A stretch of DNA of 64,000 bases, from the NCBI RefSeq assembly GCF_019219095.1, contig NZ_JAHUWH010000001.1:434001-498000 (forward strand), read 5' to 3'. Origin of the DNA: Acidovorax sp. sic0104 (lineage in GTDB: Bacteria > Pseudomonadota > Gammaproteobacteria > Burkholderiales > Burkholderiaceae_C). How positions within the stretch are numbered: position 1 is the stretch's first letter; each line of letters opens with the position of its first letter. The notes under the pieces are model-generated. The model did no database searches, was not told where the DNA came from, and worked only from the letters and a program-made list of their open reading frames with translations. Shown piece by piece: positions 44,559 to 54,900 of this stretch. A program made the position numbers and the translations under genes.

Positions 44559-44912
44559 TCAGCTCGTGGAGGAGGTGGACGACGAAGAACTGCTGCCGGC
44601 GCTGGCCGTGCTGGGGGAAGCTGCTTCCTTCTTGGGTGCATCGCCAGTGCCGGTGGCGGACGCAGCGGCGGGTGCCGAGTCCGTCTTGGTATCGGTAGCG
44701 GGCGCGGAAGTGCCGCCGCCACCGCTGTTGCCGCCACGAAAATCCGTCACGTACCAGCCTGAGCCCTTGAGCTGAAACCCAGCGGCCGTCACCTGCTTGG
44801 AGAATGCCTCCGCGCCACAGGCGGGGCATACCGTGAGGGGAGCGTCGGAGATTTTTTGCAGCACATCCTTGGCATGGCCGCAGGAGCCGCATTTGTAGGC
44901 GTAAATAGGCAT
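44559..44912 (-). CDS. FmdB-family zinc-ribbon regulatory protein
   Basis: 117 residues. The first 45 residues carry the FmdB zinc ribbon: M-P-I-Y-A-Y-K-C-G-S-C-G-H then C-P-A-C-G-A near residue 33, giving two CxxC pairs. The remaining 60 residues are Gly/Ala/Ser/Thr low complexity ending in a Ser run, likely disordered. Family members are annotated as putative regulators without proven targets. First gene of the fmdB-DUF502-aspS group. Confidence 0.9.
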   Translation of the reverse strand: MPIYAYKCGSCGHAKDVLQKISDAPLTVCPACGAEAFSKQVTAAGFQLKGSGWYVTDFRGGNSGGGGTSAPATDTKTDSAPAAASATGTGDAPKKEAASPSTASAGSSSSSSTSSTS

Positions 44913-45030
44913 GTCAGCGTGTGGAGGGAAAGTGCAAAACCCTCAATTATAGGCGGCGGCATGCCCCTACCCTCCGCAGGCCGCGCGCAGCCCGGGCATG
45001 GGATGCACGCGCCCGCTTCCTGCGGGGCCG

Positions 45031-46476
45031 TCAGTCGGCGCCCACCAGCGGGTGGTGGGATGCGTGGCTGTTGCGGATGGCCTGGGGGGCCAGCGAACCC
45101 GCCAGCATGCCCACCAGCGCCGCCAGCAGCCCAGCCAGTTGCGCCGGGAACACGGCGCCCACCGGCGTGGCCAGGAACAGCAGCCAGGTGCCCAGGCCCA
45201 GCACGATGGCGGCAATGGCACCCTGCGTGGTCGCGCGCTTCCAGTACAGGCCGAAGACCAGTGGCACGAACGCGCCCACCAACGGCACCTGGTAGGCGCC
45301 CGACACCAGCTCATAGATCGACGTGCCCTGCATGTAGATGGCATAGGCCAGCACGCAGCCGCTGAACACCAGCGTGGTGATGCGCATGGTGAGCAGGCGC
45401 TCGCTGTCGGAGCTGTGGGGCTTGAACTGGCGCCAGATGTTCTCGGTGAAGGTCACGCTCGGGGCCAGCAGCGTGGCCGACGCAGTGGACTTGAGCGCCG
45501 ACAGCAGTGCGCCGAAGAACAGCACCTGCATGATGAACGGCATCTTGGCCATCACCAGCGTGGGCAGCACCTTCTGGGGGTCTTCCTTGAGCAGCGCCGC
45601 CGTCTCGCCGGGCATGATGATGAGCGCGCTGGCCACGAGGAACATGGGCACGAAGGCGAACAGGATGTAGCAGATGCCGCCGATGACCGGCCCGCGCGTG
45701 GCCGCCTGGACGTTGTTGGCCGACATCACGCGCTGGAACACGTCCTGCTGAGGGATGGAGCCGAACATCATCGTGATGCCAGCGGCGACGAAGAACACCA
45801 TGTCGTGGAACTTGGGCTCGGGCAGGAAGCGGAACAGTTCGCGGTTGGACGCGAACTCGATCACCTTGTCGGCCCCGCCGGCCATATTGCCCGCAAACAC
45901 CGCGATCACGGCCAGGCCGACCACCAGGATGATCATCTGGATGAAGTCCGTGACGGCCACCGACCACATGCCGCCAAAAAGCGTGTACGCCAGGATGGAC
46001 ACCACCCCGATGACCATGCCTACCGGGATGCTGATGGCATCGCCCGACAGCAGGTTGAACACCAGCCCCAGCGCCGTGACCTGCGCCGACACCCAGCCCA
46101 GGTAGCTGAGCATGATGATGAGCGAGCAGACTACCTCCACCGCGCGACCATAGCGCTCGCGGTAGTAGTCGCTGATGGTCAAGAGCGTCATGCGGTAGAG
46201 CTTGCCCGCGAAGAACAGCCCCACCAGGATCAGGCAGAAGCCCGCGCCGAAGGGGTCTTCCACCACGTTGCCAAGCCCGCCTTCGATGAACTTGGCCGGA
46301 ATGCCCAGCACCGTCTCCGAGCCGAACCACGTGGCGAACGTGGTGGTGATGATCATGTACAGCGGCAGGTGCCGCCCGGCAATGGCGAAGTCCGCCGAGT
46401 TGTTCACGCGCCGGGCGGCAAGCAGGCCGATGCCGATGGTGATCAGCAGGTAAACGATAACCAGGGTCAGCAGCAC
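45031..46476 (-). CDS. Sodium:solute symporter family protein
   Basis: 481 residues with about 13 hydrophobic helices. S-S-S family marks include the A-R-R-V-N-N-S-A-D-F-A-I-A-G-R segment at about 21-35, G-S-E-T-V-L-G-I-P near 53 and A-T-L-L-A-P-S-V near 330. Closest by eye to the acetate/pantothenate/proline type, but the substrate (organic acid, vitamin or amino acid) cannot be decided. Separated by 118 bp from fmdB and by 52 bp from ubiB. Confidence 0.88.
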   Translation of the reverse strand: MLLTLVIVYLLITIGIGLLAARRVNNSADFAIAGRHLPLYMIITTTFATWFGSETVLGIPAKFIEGGLGNVVEDPFGAGFCLILVGLFFAGKLYRMTLLTISDYYRERYGRAVEVVCSLIIMLSYLGWVSAQVTALGLVFNLLSGDAISIPVGMVIGVVSILAYTLFGGMWSVAVTDFIQMIILVVGLAVIAVFAGNMAGGADKVIEFASNRELFRFLPEPKFHDMVFFVAAGITMMFGSIPQQDVFQRVMSANNVQAATRGPVIGGICYILFAFVPMFLVASALIIMPGETAALLKEDPQKVLPTLVMAKMPFIMQVLFFGALLSALKSTASATLLAPSVTFTENIWRQFKPHSSDSERLLTMRITTLVFSGCVLAYAIYMQGTSIYELVSGAYQVPLVGAFVPLVFGLYWKRATTQGAIAAIVLGLGTWLLFLATPVGAVFPAQLAGLLAALVGMLAGSLAPQAIRNSHASHHPLVGAD

Positions 46477-46528
46477 GGCATGCTCCTCAATGTCGCGAAG
46501 GTGAAGAAAAAAGAACGGAAAACGGAAA

Positions 46529-48112
46529 CTAGAAAATACGGAACCGGTAAAGCACTTGCAACTGCTGTACCAGCACGAAGAACAGGAAGCCTGTGATGAA
46601 GCCCACGCCCACGTAGATCATCGCGTGCAGCAGCTTGTTGGTGCGTTTTTGCTCGGCCAGCAGTTCCAGCAGTTCGCGGCGGTGGTCCTGCGGCTTGTGG
46701 CGCAGGTAGTCATGCATCAGCCGGGGCAGTTCCGGCACCAGCTTGGCGTAGTGCGGTGCCTCGGCGCGCAGCTCGCGCCACAGGCGCTGCGGCCCCATCT
46801 GCTCGAGCATCCACTTCTCGAGGAAGGGCTTGGCGGTGCTCCACAGGTCCAGGTCCGGGTCCAGCTCGCGGCCCAGTCCCTCGATGTTGAGAAGGGTCTT
46901 TTGCAGCAGCACCAACTGGGGCTGGATTTCCACATGGAAGCGCCGGGAGGTCTGAAACAGGCGCATCAGCACCATGCCCAGCGAGATCTCCTTGAGCGGC
47001 CGGTCGAAGTACGGCTCGCACACAGCGCGGATGGCCGACTCCAGGTCGTTCACCCGTGTTTCAGGCGGCACCCAGCCGCTTTCGATGTGCAGCTCGGCCA
47101 CGCGCTTGTAATCGCGGCGAAAGAACGCCACGAAGTTCTGCGCCAGATATTCCTTGTCCGATTCGGTGAGCGTGCCGACGATGCCAAAGTCGAGCGAGAT
47201 GTAGCGGCCGAAGGTGGCGGGGTCCAGGCTGACCTGTATGTTGCCCGGGTGCATGTCGGCGTGGAAGAACCCGTCGCGGAACACCTGGGTGAAGAAGATG
47301 GTGACGCCGTCGCGCGCCAGCTTGGGGATGTCCACCCCTGCCTCGCGCAGCCGGTCCATCTGGCTGATGGGCACGCCGTTCATGCGCTGCATCACCATGA
47401 CCTCGGCATGGCAGAAGTCCCAGAAGATCTCGGGGATCAGCACCAGATCCAGGCCCTGCATGTTGCGGCGCAGCTGCGCCGCATTGGCGGCCTCGCGCAC
47501 CAGATCGAGCTCGTCGTGCAGGTAGTTGTCGAACTCGGCCACCACCTCGCGGGGCTTGAGGCGCTTGCCGTCGGCGGACAGTCCCTCGACCCAGCCGGCC
47601 ATCATGCGCATGAGGCTCAGATCCTTCTCGATCACCGGCAGCATGCCCGGGCGCAGCACCTTGACGGCGACCTCGCGCTCGATGCCGTGGCGGTCGCGCA
47701 GCGTGGCGAAATGCACCTGCGCGATCGACGCGCTGGCCACCGGCACGCGATCGAACGTGGTGAACACCTCGCCGATGGGACGGCGAAAGGCGCGCTCGAC
47801 GGTGGCAACGGCGATCTCGGGGTCGAAGGGGGGGACCCTGTCCTGCAGCCGGGCCAGCTCATCGGCCACGTCGGGGGGCAACAGGTCGCGCCGGGTGGAC
47901 AGCACCTGGCCGAACTTCACGAAGATGGGGCCGAGCTGCTCCAGCGCCTCTCGCAGGCGCTGGCCGCGCGGTGCATCGAGCTTGCGCCCCATCGACAGGA
48001 TGCGGGACGCAGCCCGCAGCCAGGGCTTCTGGAAGCTGTCGAGCAGCAGGCCGTCCAGACCGTAGCGGAACACCACCCACAGGATGGTGCCACCCCTCAG
48101 AAATTGTTTCAT
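46529..48112 (-). CDS. ubiB: Ubiquinone biosynthesis protein UbiB
   Basis: 527 residues, an atypical kinase-like ATPase required for ubiquinone synthesis. The KxGQ motif is in F-V-K-F-G-Q-V-L-S near residue 66; S-A-S-I-A-Q-V-H near 120 and V-A-V-K-V-L-R-P-G carry the Ala-rich loop and Lys of the family. A C-terminal hydrophobic pair ([14 protein letters not shown]) anchors it in the inner membrane. It overlaps ubiJ by 4 bp, so their synthesis is coupled. Confidence 0.96.
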   Translation of the reverse strand: MKQFLRGGTILWVVFRYGLDGLLLDSFQKPWLRAASRILSMGRKLDAPRGQRLREALEQLGPIFVKFGQVLSTRRDLLPPDVADELARLQDRVPPFDPEIAVATVERAFRRPIGEVFTTFDRVPVASASIAQVHFATLRDRHGIEREVAVKVLRPGMLPVIEKDLSLMRMMAGWVEGLSADGKRLKPREVVAEFDNYLHDELDLVREAANAAQLRRNMQGLDLVLIPEIFWDFCHAEVMVMQRMNGVPISQMDRLREAGVDIPKLARDGVTIFFTQVFRDGFFHADMHPGNIQVSLDPATFGRYISLDFGIVGTLTESDKEYLAQNFVAFFRRDYKRVAELHIESGWVPPETRVNDLESAIRAVCEPYFDRPLKEISLGMVLMRLFQTSRRFHVEIQPQLVLLQKTLLNIEGLGRELDPDLDLWSTAKPFLEKWMLEQMGPQRLWRELRAEAPHYAKLVPELPRLMHDYLRHKPQDHRRELLELLAEQKRTNKLLHAMIYVGVGFITGFLFFVLVQQLQVLYRFRIF

Positions 48113-48729
48113 GCGCCGGACCGGTCAGGGCTGCTGGCAGGCGCCTCGGGCGCTACAGGCTGCACGGGCGGCACCGGCACCACTGCGGTGCCAGAGGCCG
48201 AGGGCGCCACGCGCGAGCCCACGAACTGGCGCAGTGCCTGGGCTGCGCGCCGCGCGACCTGCGACACCGTGTGGGCTGGCGCATCGCCGATCACGCGGGC
48301 CAGGTCTTCCTCCACATCCCAGCGCACATGGTCGACCAGCCAGTTGATCTCGGCCGCGAGCTGCACGTCGCCTTCGATGCGGATGGTGGGCTTGTCGCCG
48401 CGCAGAGCGGTCTGGGCCAGCGCGAAGGGCGAGGTTTCGGTCACTTCGAGCCGCAGGTCGGGCACCGCGGCCTCGGGTGCCAGGTTGAACAGCCCTGCGG
48501 GCGTGATCACCAGGGCCATCGAATAGGCACGCCATTGCACGCGGGCGATGCGGCCTTTCTGGCGCACCAGGCGGTCGGTGGCCTCCTTCTCCTGCATCAG
48601 CACGTGGTTGAGGAACAGCACCACGCGCTGCTGAACCTCGTGGACCAGCCACTGCGGCGGCTGCGGGCCAGCGGCCACGCGCTCGAAAAGGCCGTTCAGA
48701 AATGGAAAAGGGGACTGTGGTGTTGCCAT
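48109..48729 (-). CDS. ubiJ: Ubiquinone biosynthesis accessory factor UbiJ
   Basis: 206 residues. An SCP2-like lipid-binding domain spans about 15-130, followed by the typical helical tail ([16 protein letters not shown] near 128-143). UbiJ with UbiK holds ubiquinone intermediates for the soluble Ubi complex. The last 35 residues are Pro/Ala-rich. Followed directly by ubiB. Confidence 0.9.
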   Translation of the reverse strand: MATPQSPFPFLNGLFERVAAGPQPPQWLVHEVQQRVVLFLNHVLMQEKEATDRLVRQKGRIARVQWRAYSMALVITPAGLFNLAPEAAVPDLRLEVTETSPFALAQTALRGDKPTIRIEGDVQLAAEINWLVDHVRWDVEEDLARVIGDAPAHTVSQVARRAAQALRQFVGSRVAPSASGTAVVPVPPVQPVAPEAPASSPDRSGA

Positions 48730-48802
48730 AGTCCCCGATTATTCCCTGAACTGGCATGCGCCCCAAGCGCTGGTAAGCCCTTGGGAAGCATTGCCTTTTG
48801 TG

Positions 48803-49849
48803 TTACTGCAGGGCTTGCACGCCCGCCACCAGCCAGCCGCTGCCGCCGGACTTGGGCTTGGTCATGTTCCAGACCTCGCGGAACGGGCTCGGGCCGGCCG
48901 ACGGCTCCTCGCGGATCATGCCGGAGAACTCCACGCTGGCCATGTAGCCGTCGCCCAGGTCTTCGATGCCCAGCAGCTGGGCCTCGATCATGACCACGTC
49001 GGTATGGTTGGGCTGCACGCCACGGTGCGCTTCGCGCTCGGTCAGCTGGGTGCGGATCTCGTCAAGCATGCTGTCCGTCATCATGGAGCGCAGCGTGTTG
49101 ATGTCCGAGCGGTCCCAGGCGGCCTGCAGCGTGACGAAGTTGCGCTTGGCGGCCGACAGGAAGCCGTCGGTGTCGAAGTCAGACGGAACGCCCCAGTTCT
49201 GCGATCCCGACAGGCCCGAGCCGATGACCACGCCCGTGCCCGCACCGCCTTGCTGCGCGGCCCGCGAGGCGTCAAACGCCATGCTGCTGCGCTCCCAGGG
49301 GCGAGCGGATGCGTCGTTGCCCACGTTGTTGGGGCTGTACTGGGGCGGCACCTGCGCTGCGGAGGGGGTCGCCGCACCGGCGCCCGCGCCTGCGCCCTGG
49401 AAGGCAAACGGCGAACCGCCGGCTGCCGCGCCGCCATTGCTGGCACCGCCGCTGCGCGAACGCATCACCATCTTGAAGATCGCGAACGCGGCCACGGCCA
49501 GCAGCGCAATCATCAGGAAGTTGGCAAAGCCTGCGCCCATGCCCAGCGAGTGGGCAAGCCAGGCCAGGCCCAGGCCGGCGGCCAGGCCACCCAGCATGGC
49601 GCCCCATGGCTTCTTGGCCGGGGCCGCTGCGGCCGGCGCGGCGCCGGGAGCAGCAGGCTTGGCTGCCGCTGCGTTGGTCGCGTTCTGCGCCGGGGCGCCA
49701 GGGGTCGCGGGCGGCGTGGCCGACTCGCGCTGCGTCACATTGCTGGACTGCTTGCCCACCGACTTGCCGCCGCCCATACGCCGGGCGTCGGCGTCCGCGT
49801 GCGCAAACGCCAGCATCGCTACCAACACCACAGACCACAGTTTCATCAT
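48803..49849 (-). CDS. Exported Tim44-like domain protein
   Basis: 348 residues from the ATGATG at 49846-49849, which has GGAGA eight bases upstream. A signal peptide ends near A-H-A-D-A (about residue 19); a Pro/Ala-rich linker follows; then two hydrophobic stretches (about 79-96 and 104-121) and Gly/Ala-rich sequence. The C-terminal 130 residues form a Tim44-like domain (F-V-T-L-Q-A-A-W-D-R-S-D near 250). In mitochondria the domain tethers the import motor; bacterial members are of unknown function. It lies between ubiE and ubiJ. Confidence 0.87.
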   Translation of the reverse strand: MMKLWSVVLVAMLAFAHADADARRMGGGKSVGKQSSNVTQRESATPPATPGAPAQNATNAAAAKPAAPGAAPAAAAPAKKPWGAMLGGLAAGLGLAWLAHSLGMGAGFANFLMIALLAVAAFAIFKMVMRSRSGGASNGGAAAGGSPFAFQGAGAGAGAATPSAAQVPPQYSPNNVGNDASARPWERSSMAFDASRAAQQGGAGTGVVIGSGLSGSQNWGVPSDFDTDGFLSAAKRNFVTLQAAWDRSDINTLRSMMTDSMLDEIRTQLTEREAHRGVQPNHTDVVMIEAQLLGIEDLGDGYMASVEFSGMIREEPSAGPSPFREVWNMTKPKSGGSGWLVAGVQALQ

Positions 49850-49885
49850 GAGTTCTCCGTCTCCGTTAATCGCCGAGTGAACCAC

Positions 49886-50617
49886 TCAGCACTTGATTCC
49901 AACATGGAGGGCCACGATGCCCCCAGTCATGTTGTGATAGTCCACATGCCCAAAGCCATTTTTTTGCATGAGGCTTTTGAGTTCTTCCTGGCCCGGATGC
50001 ATGCGGATCGATTCGGCCAGGTAGCGGTAGCTGGCATCGTCGCCCGCCACCAGCTTGCCCAGCCGGGGCAACACCTTGAAGGAATACCAGTCGTAGGCTT
50101 TCTCGAGCGGCTTGGCCACCTTGGAGAATTCGAGCACCAGCAGCTTGCCGCCGGGCTTGAGCACGCGGCACATCTCGGCAATGGCCTTGTCCTTGTGCGT
50201 CATGTTGCGCAGGCCGAAGGCCACGCTCACCACGTCGAAATGCGCGTCGGGAAACGGCAGCGCCTCGGCGTCGCACACCATGGTGGGCAGCACCACACCC
50301 GCATCGATGAGGCGGTCGCGGCCCACGCGCAGCATGGCTTCATTGATGTCGGTGTGCACCACGCGGCCGGTGGCGCCCACCTTCTTCGAGAAAGCCAGCG
50401 CCAGGTCGCCCGTGCCGCCCGCGATGTCCAGCACCTGGCTGCCTTCGCGCAGGTTGGCAACCATCACGGTGTAGGCCTTCCAGGCGCGGTGCATGCCGGC
50501 GGACATGAGGTCGTTCATCACATCGTATTTGGATGCGACCGAGTCGAACACGCCGCGCACGTGGCGCGCCTTTTCCTGCTCGTCGACCGACTGAAAACCA
50601 AAATGCGTGGTGCTCAT
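49886..50617 (-). CDS. ubiE: Ubiquinone/menaquinone biosynthesis C-methyltransferase
   Basis: 243 residues from the ATG at 50617 (M-S-T-T-H-F-G-F-Q). SAM-binding motif [11 protein letters not shown] near residue 66; also V-A-F-G-L-R-N-M near 135 and the C-terminal G-G-I-V-A-L-H. Methylates the benzoquinone ring. It begins the ubi group, followed by the Tim44-like gene, ubiJ and ubiB. Confidence 0.96.
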   Translation of the reverse strand: MSTTHFGFQSVDEQEKARHVRGVFDSVASKYDVMNDLMSAGMHRAWKAYTVMVANLREGSQVLDIAGGTGDLALAFSKKVGATGRVVHTDINEAMLRVGRDRLIDAGVVLPTMVCDAEALPFPDAHFDVVSVAFGLRNMTHKDKAIAEMCRVLKPGGKLLVLEFSKVAKPLEKAYDWYSFKVLPRLGKLVAGDDASYRYLAESIRMHPGQEELKSLMQKNGFGHVDYHNMTGGIVALHVGIKC

Positions 50618-50711
50618 AAGTTTCATGCTAGGCGCGCGAGCGCCACAGGTACAGCGACAACCCCGCACTGAAATGGGGCTTGTGTCGCAATTAGGACAAC
50701 GCCATCAAAGA

Positions 50712-50768
50712 GAAAACGGCCGCCAACGCTTGTCCATATTGCGCCAGCAGCTCCTTTTTCAATAGCAC
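50712..50768 (+). repeat. Dispersed hairpin repeat, family B copy 5
   Basis: AAAACGGCCGCCAACGCTTG, TCCATATTGCGCCAGCAGCT, CCTTTTTCAATAGCA. Diverged but with the same order of blocks as the copy at 60788. It lies between the DUF971 stop and the ubiE start. Confidence 0.55.
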
Positions 50769-50796
50769 ATTGGTCAACAGGGGCTTGTGCTGCCTG

Positions 50797-51219
50797 TCAA
50801 TGGCCTCCGCAGGCATGGCCACCTGCACCACCCTTGGGCACCATCGGCGCGTCGCGGTCCACGCCGGCTGCTGCCAGGCGCTCGGTGTACTGCGTCCACA
50901 GCGCGTCCTGCTTCAGGCCCAGCTCGTAGAGGTAGTCCCAGGTGAAGATGCCGCTGTCGTGGCCATCGGAAAACGTGGGCTTGACCGCGTAGTTGCCCAC
51001 GGGCTCCAGGTTGACCAGCGCCACGCCGCGCTTGCCGGTCTGCAGCACTTCTTGCCCCGGGCCGTGGCCCTGCACTTCGGCAGAGGGCGAATACACGCGC
51101 ATCAGCTCGAACGGAATGCGGAACGTGGCGCCGTCGGAAAACCCGACTTCGAGCACCCGCGAAGCCTCGTGCACCGTGATCGCCTGCGGCGTGGGCGCGC
51201 CCGCTTTCAAACCTGACAT
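50797..51219 (-). CDS. DUF971 domain protein
   Basis: 140 residues. The domain (about 13-95) begins L-E-V-G-F-S-D-G and includes F-E-L-M-R-V-Y-S-P-S-A-E and the closing I-F-T-W-D-Y-L-Y-E-L-G, matching DUF971, the small domain also found at the N-terminus of gamma-butyrobetaine hydroxylases. The C-terminus is Gly/His-rich (G-G-H-A-C-G-G-H) and could bind metal. In betaproteobacteria it sits upstream of ubiE; its function is not established. Confidence 0.88.
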   Translation of the reverse strand: MSGLKAGAPTPQAITVHEASRVLEVGFSDGATFRIPFELMRVYSPSAEVQGHGPGQEVLQTGKRGVALVNLEPVGNYAVKPTFSDGHDSGIFTWDYLYELGLKQDALWTQYTERLAAAGVDRDAPMVPKGGAGGHACGGH

Positions 51220-51307
51220 GGAACTCCCCCGTGAGAAAACTGTGATGGTGCGGATTGTGGTGTGCTGCGGCGGCGCACGCTGCGATCAGGGTCAACCACG
51301 GGCCGCG

Positions 51308-51739
51308 TCAAGGCAGCACGAGCAGGCCCAGCGACTGGCGCATGGCGTCTTCGACCTGTGGCAGGCGCTCCCGCACGCCGTCTTCCCGCTGCGCCGGGCT
51401 CGGCCGCTGCGCCGCCGCCCACACGGGCGAGGGAAAGTGGCTGTCCCAGTCAAACCGGGCGATCACGTGCCAGTGCAGGTGGGGCACCATGTTGCCCAGC
51501 GCCGCGATGTTGACCTTGGTGGGCGCAAGATGCTCGCGCAGCGCCTGCTCCACCCGCGTCACCGCCTCCATGCAGTGGTTGCGCTCGGCTGCCGACAGGT
51601 CCGAGAACTCGGCCACGTGCGCGTTCCACACCACGCGGTAGAACCCCGGAAAGCCCGCCTCGTTCGCGCGGATGACGCGCTGGCGTTCACCGCGCCAGAC
51701 CAGCGCGCCGCCGTCTTCGGCACACAGGGGGCAGCTCAT
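51308..51739 (-). CDS. HIT-family nucleotide hydrolase/transferase
   Basis: 143 residues from the ATG at 51739 (M-S-C-P-L-C-A-E-D). The histidine triad P-H-L-H-W-H-V-I lies near residue 93, and C-P-L-C at the start may bind zinc with the later His. Cytoplasmic. A HIT gene next to DUF971 and ubiE is a conserved betaproteobacterial neighbourhood. Substrate not known. Confidence 0.9.
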   Translation of the reverse strand: MSCPLCAEDGGALVWRGERQRVIRANEAGFPGFYRVVWNAHVAEFSDLSAAERNHCMEAVTRVEQALREHLAPTKVNIAALGNMVPHLHWHVIARFDWDSHFPSPVWAAAQRPSPAQREDGVRERLPQVEDAMRQSLGLLVLP

Positions 51740-51790
51740 TGGGAATCCCCCGCACTGCTTGCGAACACCCACCTGGTGTGAAACCGGCGC

Positions 51791-51899
51791 GCGCCAAGCC
51801 AGTGCACCCGTGGAACTGGCTTTGCCAGGCCACCGGGTGCGTTCCCCTCCCACGCAGCGAGAGAGGGGGAAGGCGCGAAGCGACTCAGGGGGTGCTTCA
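51791..51899 (-). repeat. 3'-anchored repeat, family A copy 5
   Basis: On the minus strand it starts 3 bp after the oxidase TAG: TGAAGCACCCCCTGAGTCGC, CGCGCCTTCCCCCTCTCTCG ... GGGAGGGGAACGC, ACCCGGTGGCCTGGC/GCCAGTTCCACGGGTGCACT. The last half is a clear palindrome. Confidence 0.8.
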
Positions 51900-51902
51900 T
51901 TT

Positions 51903-54900
51903 CTAGACCAGCACCCGCTCGATGCCGCCGCCGTTGGCGCGCTGCACGTACTCGGGCATCCAGTTCTCGCCCAGGATCTCGCGCGCCATCTCGACCACGA
52001 TGTAGTCGGCTTCGAGCAAGCCGTTCTGCAGGTCGTCCTGGTAGCGGTTCAGGCCCTGCAGGCAGCTGGGGCAGCTGGTGAGGATCTTCACGTTATCCTT
52101 CTCGGCCACAGCACCGCTTTCGCGCAGCCTGGCTTCGCCCTTTCTGATTTCCTCCTCCTTGCGAAAGCGCACCTGCGTGGACACGTCCGGCCGCGTCACG
52201 CCCAGCGTGCCCGACTCGCCGCAGCAGCGGTCGCTCTTCAAGACCTGCTCGCCCACCAGCGCCTTCACGGTCTTCATCGAGTCCTGCTGCTTCATGGGGT
52301 TGTGGCAGGGCTCGTGGTACAGGTAGGCGCCCTTGCCCTGCAGCGTGATGCCCTTCTCCAGCAGGTATTCGTGGATGTCGATGATGCGGCTGCCGGGGAA
52401 GATCTTGCCGAATTCATAACCCTGCAGCTGGTCGTAGCAGGTGCCGCAGCTGACGACCACGGTCTTGATGTCCAGGTAGTTCAGCGTGTTGGCCACGCGG
52501 TGGAAGAGCACGCGGTTGTCCGTGATCATCTTCTCGGCCTTGTCGAACTGGCCGCTGCCGCGCTGCGGGTAGCCGCAGCACAGGTAGCCCGGGGGCAGCA
52601 CCGTCTGCACACCTGCGTGCCAGAGCATGGCCTGGGTGGCCAGACCGACCTGCGAGAACAGCCGCTCCGACCCGCAGCCGGGGAAGTAGAACACCGCCTC
52701 CGTCTCGGCCGTGGTGGCGGCCGGGTTGCGGATGATGGGCACGTAGTCCTTGTCTTCGATGTCCAGCAGCGCGCGCGCCGTCTTCTTGGGCAGGCCGCCG
52801 GGCAGCTTCTTGTTGATGAAGTGGATCACCTGCTCCTTGACGGGCGCGGTGCCCACCGTGGCCGGCGGCTTGGCGGTCTGCTTGCGGGCCACCTTGCGCA
52901 GCAGGTCCACGGCCATGCGCTGGGCCTTGAAGCCCACGTCCACCATGGCGCTGCGCATGAACTTGATGGTGTCCGGGTTGGTGGCGTTGAGCATGGTCAT
53001 CGCCAGCTTGTTGCCGGGCCTAAAGCTCTTCTTGCCCATCTTGCGCAGCAGGTTGCGCATGTTCATGGTGACGTCGCCGAAGTCGATCTTCACCGGGCAG
53101 GGGCTCTCGCACTTGTGGCACACCGTGCAGTGGTCGGCCACGTCTTCAAATTCCTGCCAGTGCTTGATGGACACGCCGCGGCGCGTCTGCTCTTCGTACA
53201 GGAAGGCCTCGACCAGCAGCGAGGTGGCCAGGATCTTGTTGCGCGGGCTGTACAGCAGGTTGGCGCGCGGCACGTGCGTGGAGCAAACGGGCTTGCACTT
53301 GCCGCAGCGCAGGCAGTCCTTGACCGAATCGGCGATGGCGCCGATGTCGCTCTGCTGCATGATCAGCGACTCGTGACCCATGAGGCCGAAGCTCGGCGTG
53401 TAGGCGTTGGTCAGGTCGGCGTGGCGCACGGGGTTTGATGCCGAATCGGCCTCCAACGCCCTTCCAGAAAGCGCCGGTAGCTCCTGATTTCGTAGCAACT
53501 TGCCTTTGTTGAACCGGCCCTCCGGGTCCACCTTCTGCTTGTATTGCGCGAACGGGCGCAGTTCGTCGTCGGTCAGGAATTCGAGCTTGGTGATACCGAT
53601 GCCGTGCTCGCCCGAGATCACTCCATCCAGGCTGCGCGCCAGCACCATGATGCGCTCCACCGCCTCGTGCGCGGTCTGCAGCATCTCGTAGTCGTCGCTG
53701 TTGACCGGCAGGTTGGTGTGCACATTGCCGTCGCCGGCGTGCATGTGCAGGGCCACCCAGACACGGCCCTTGAGCACGCGCTGGTGGATGGCGGTCACTT
53801 CCTGAAGGATGGGCTTGAACGCCGCCCCGGTGAAGATGCCCGACAGCGGCGCCCGCAGCTGCGTCTTCCAGCTGGCGCGCAGGGTGTGGTCCTGCAGTTG
53901 CGGGAACAGCGCCTGCACATCGTGCAGCCAGCCTTGCCACAGCGCACGAACGTCCTGCACCAGGGCGATGGCCTGCGCCACGCGTTCCTGCAGCAGCTCG
54001 GGCGACGGGACCTCGTCGTCCGCGTCGTGCTTGCCCAGCGGCAGGTTGCCACGCTCGAAGAACTCGGTCAGCGCATCGCACAGCTTGAGCTTGTTGCGCA
54101 GGGAGAGTTCGATGTTGATGCGCTCGATGCCGTCGGTGTACTCGGCCATGCGGGGCAGCGGGATGACCACGTCTTCGTTGATCTTGAAGGCGTTGGTGTG
54201 GCGGCTGATGGCGGCCGTCTTCTTGCGGTCGGCCCAGAACTTCTTGCGCGCGTCGGCGCTGATGGCGATGAAGCCTTCGCCGCTGCGCGAGTTGGCGATG
54301 CGCACCACCTCGCTGGTCACGCGCGCCACCTCGTCGGCGTTGTCGCCCGCGATGTCCCCGATGAGCACCATCTTGGGCAGGCCGCCATTGCCCTTCTTGC
54401 TCTTGGTGGCGTAGCCCACGGCCTTCAGATACCGGTCGTCCAGGTGCTCCAGGCCGGCCAGCAGCACGCCACTGCGCTTTTGCTCGGCGAACATGTAGTC
54501 CTTGATCTCGACGATGCTGGGCACCGCGTCCTTGGCGTTGCCAAAGAACTCCATGCACACGGTGCGCGTGTGCTCGGGCATGCGGTGCACCACCCAGCGC
54601 GCGCTGGTGATCAGGCCGTCGCAGCCTTCCTTCTGGATACCGGGCAGGCCCGAGAGGAACTTGTCCGTCACGTCCTTGCCCAGGCCCTCCTTGCGGAAGG
54701 TCTTGCCCGGGATGGCCAGCGTCTCGGTGCGCACGGGCGTCTTGCCGTCGGCCTCGAAGTACTGCAGCTCGAAGGTGGCCGTCTCCACGTCGTGGATCTT
54801 GCCCATGTTGTGGTCCAGGCGGGTCACTTCCAGCCACTGGGCGTCGGGCGTGACCATGCGCCAGCTGGCCAGGTTGTCGAGTGCCGTGCCCCACAGCACG

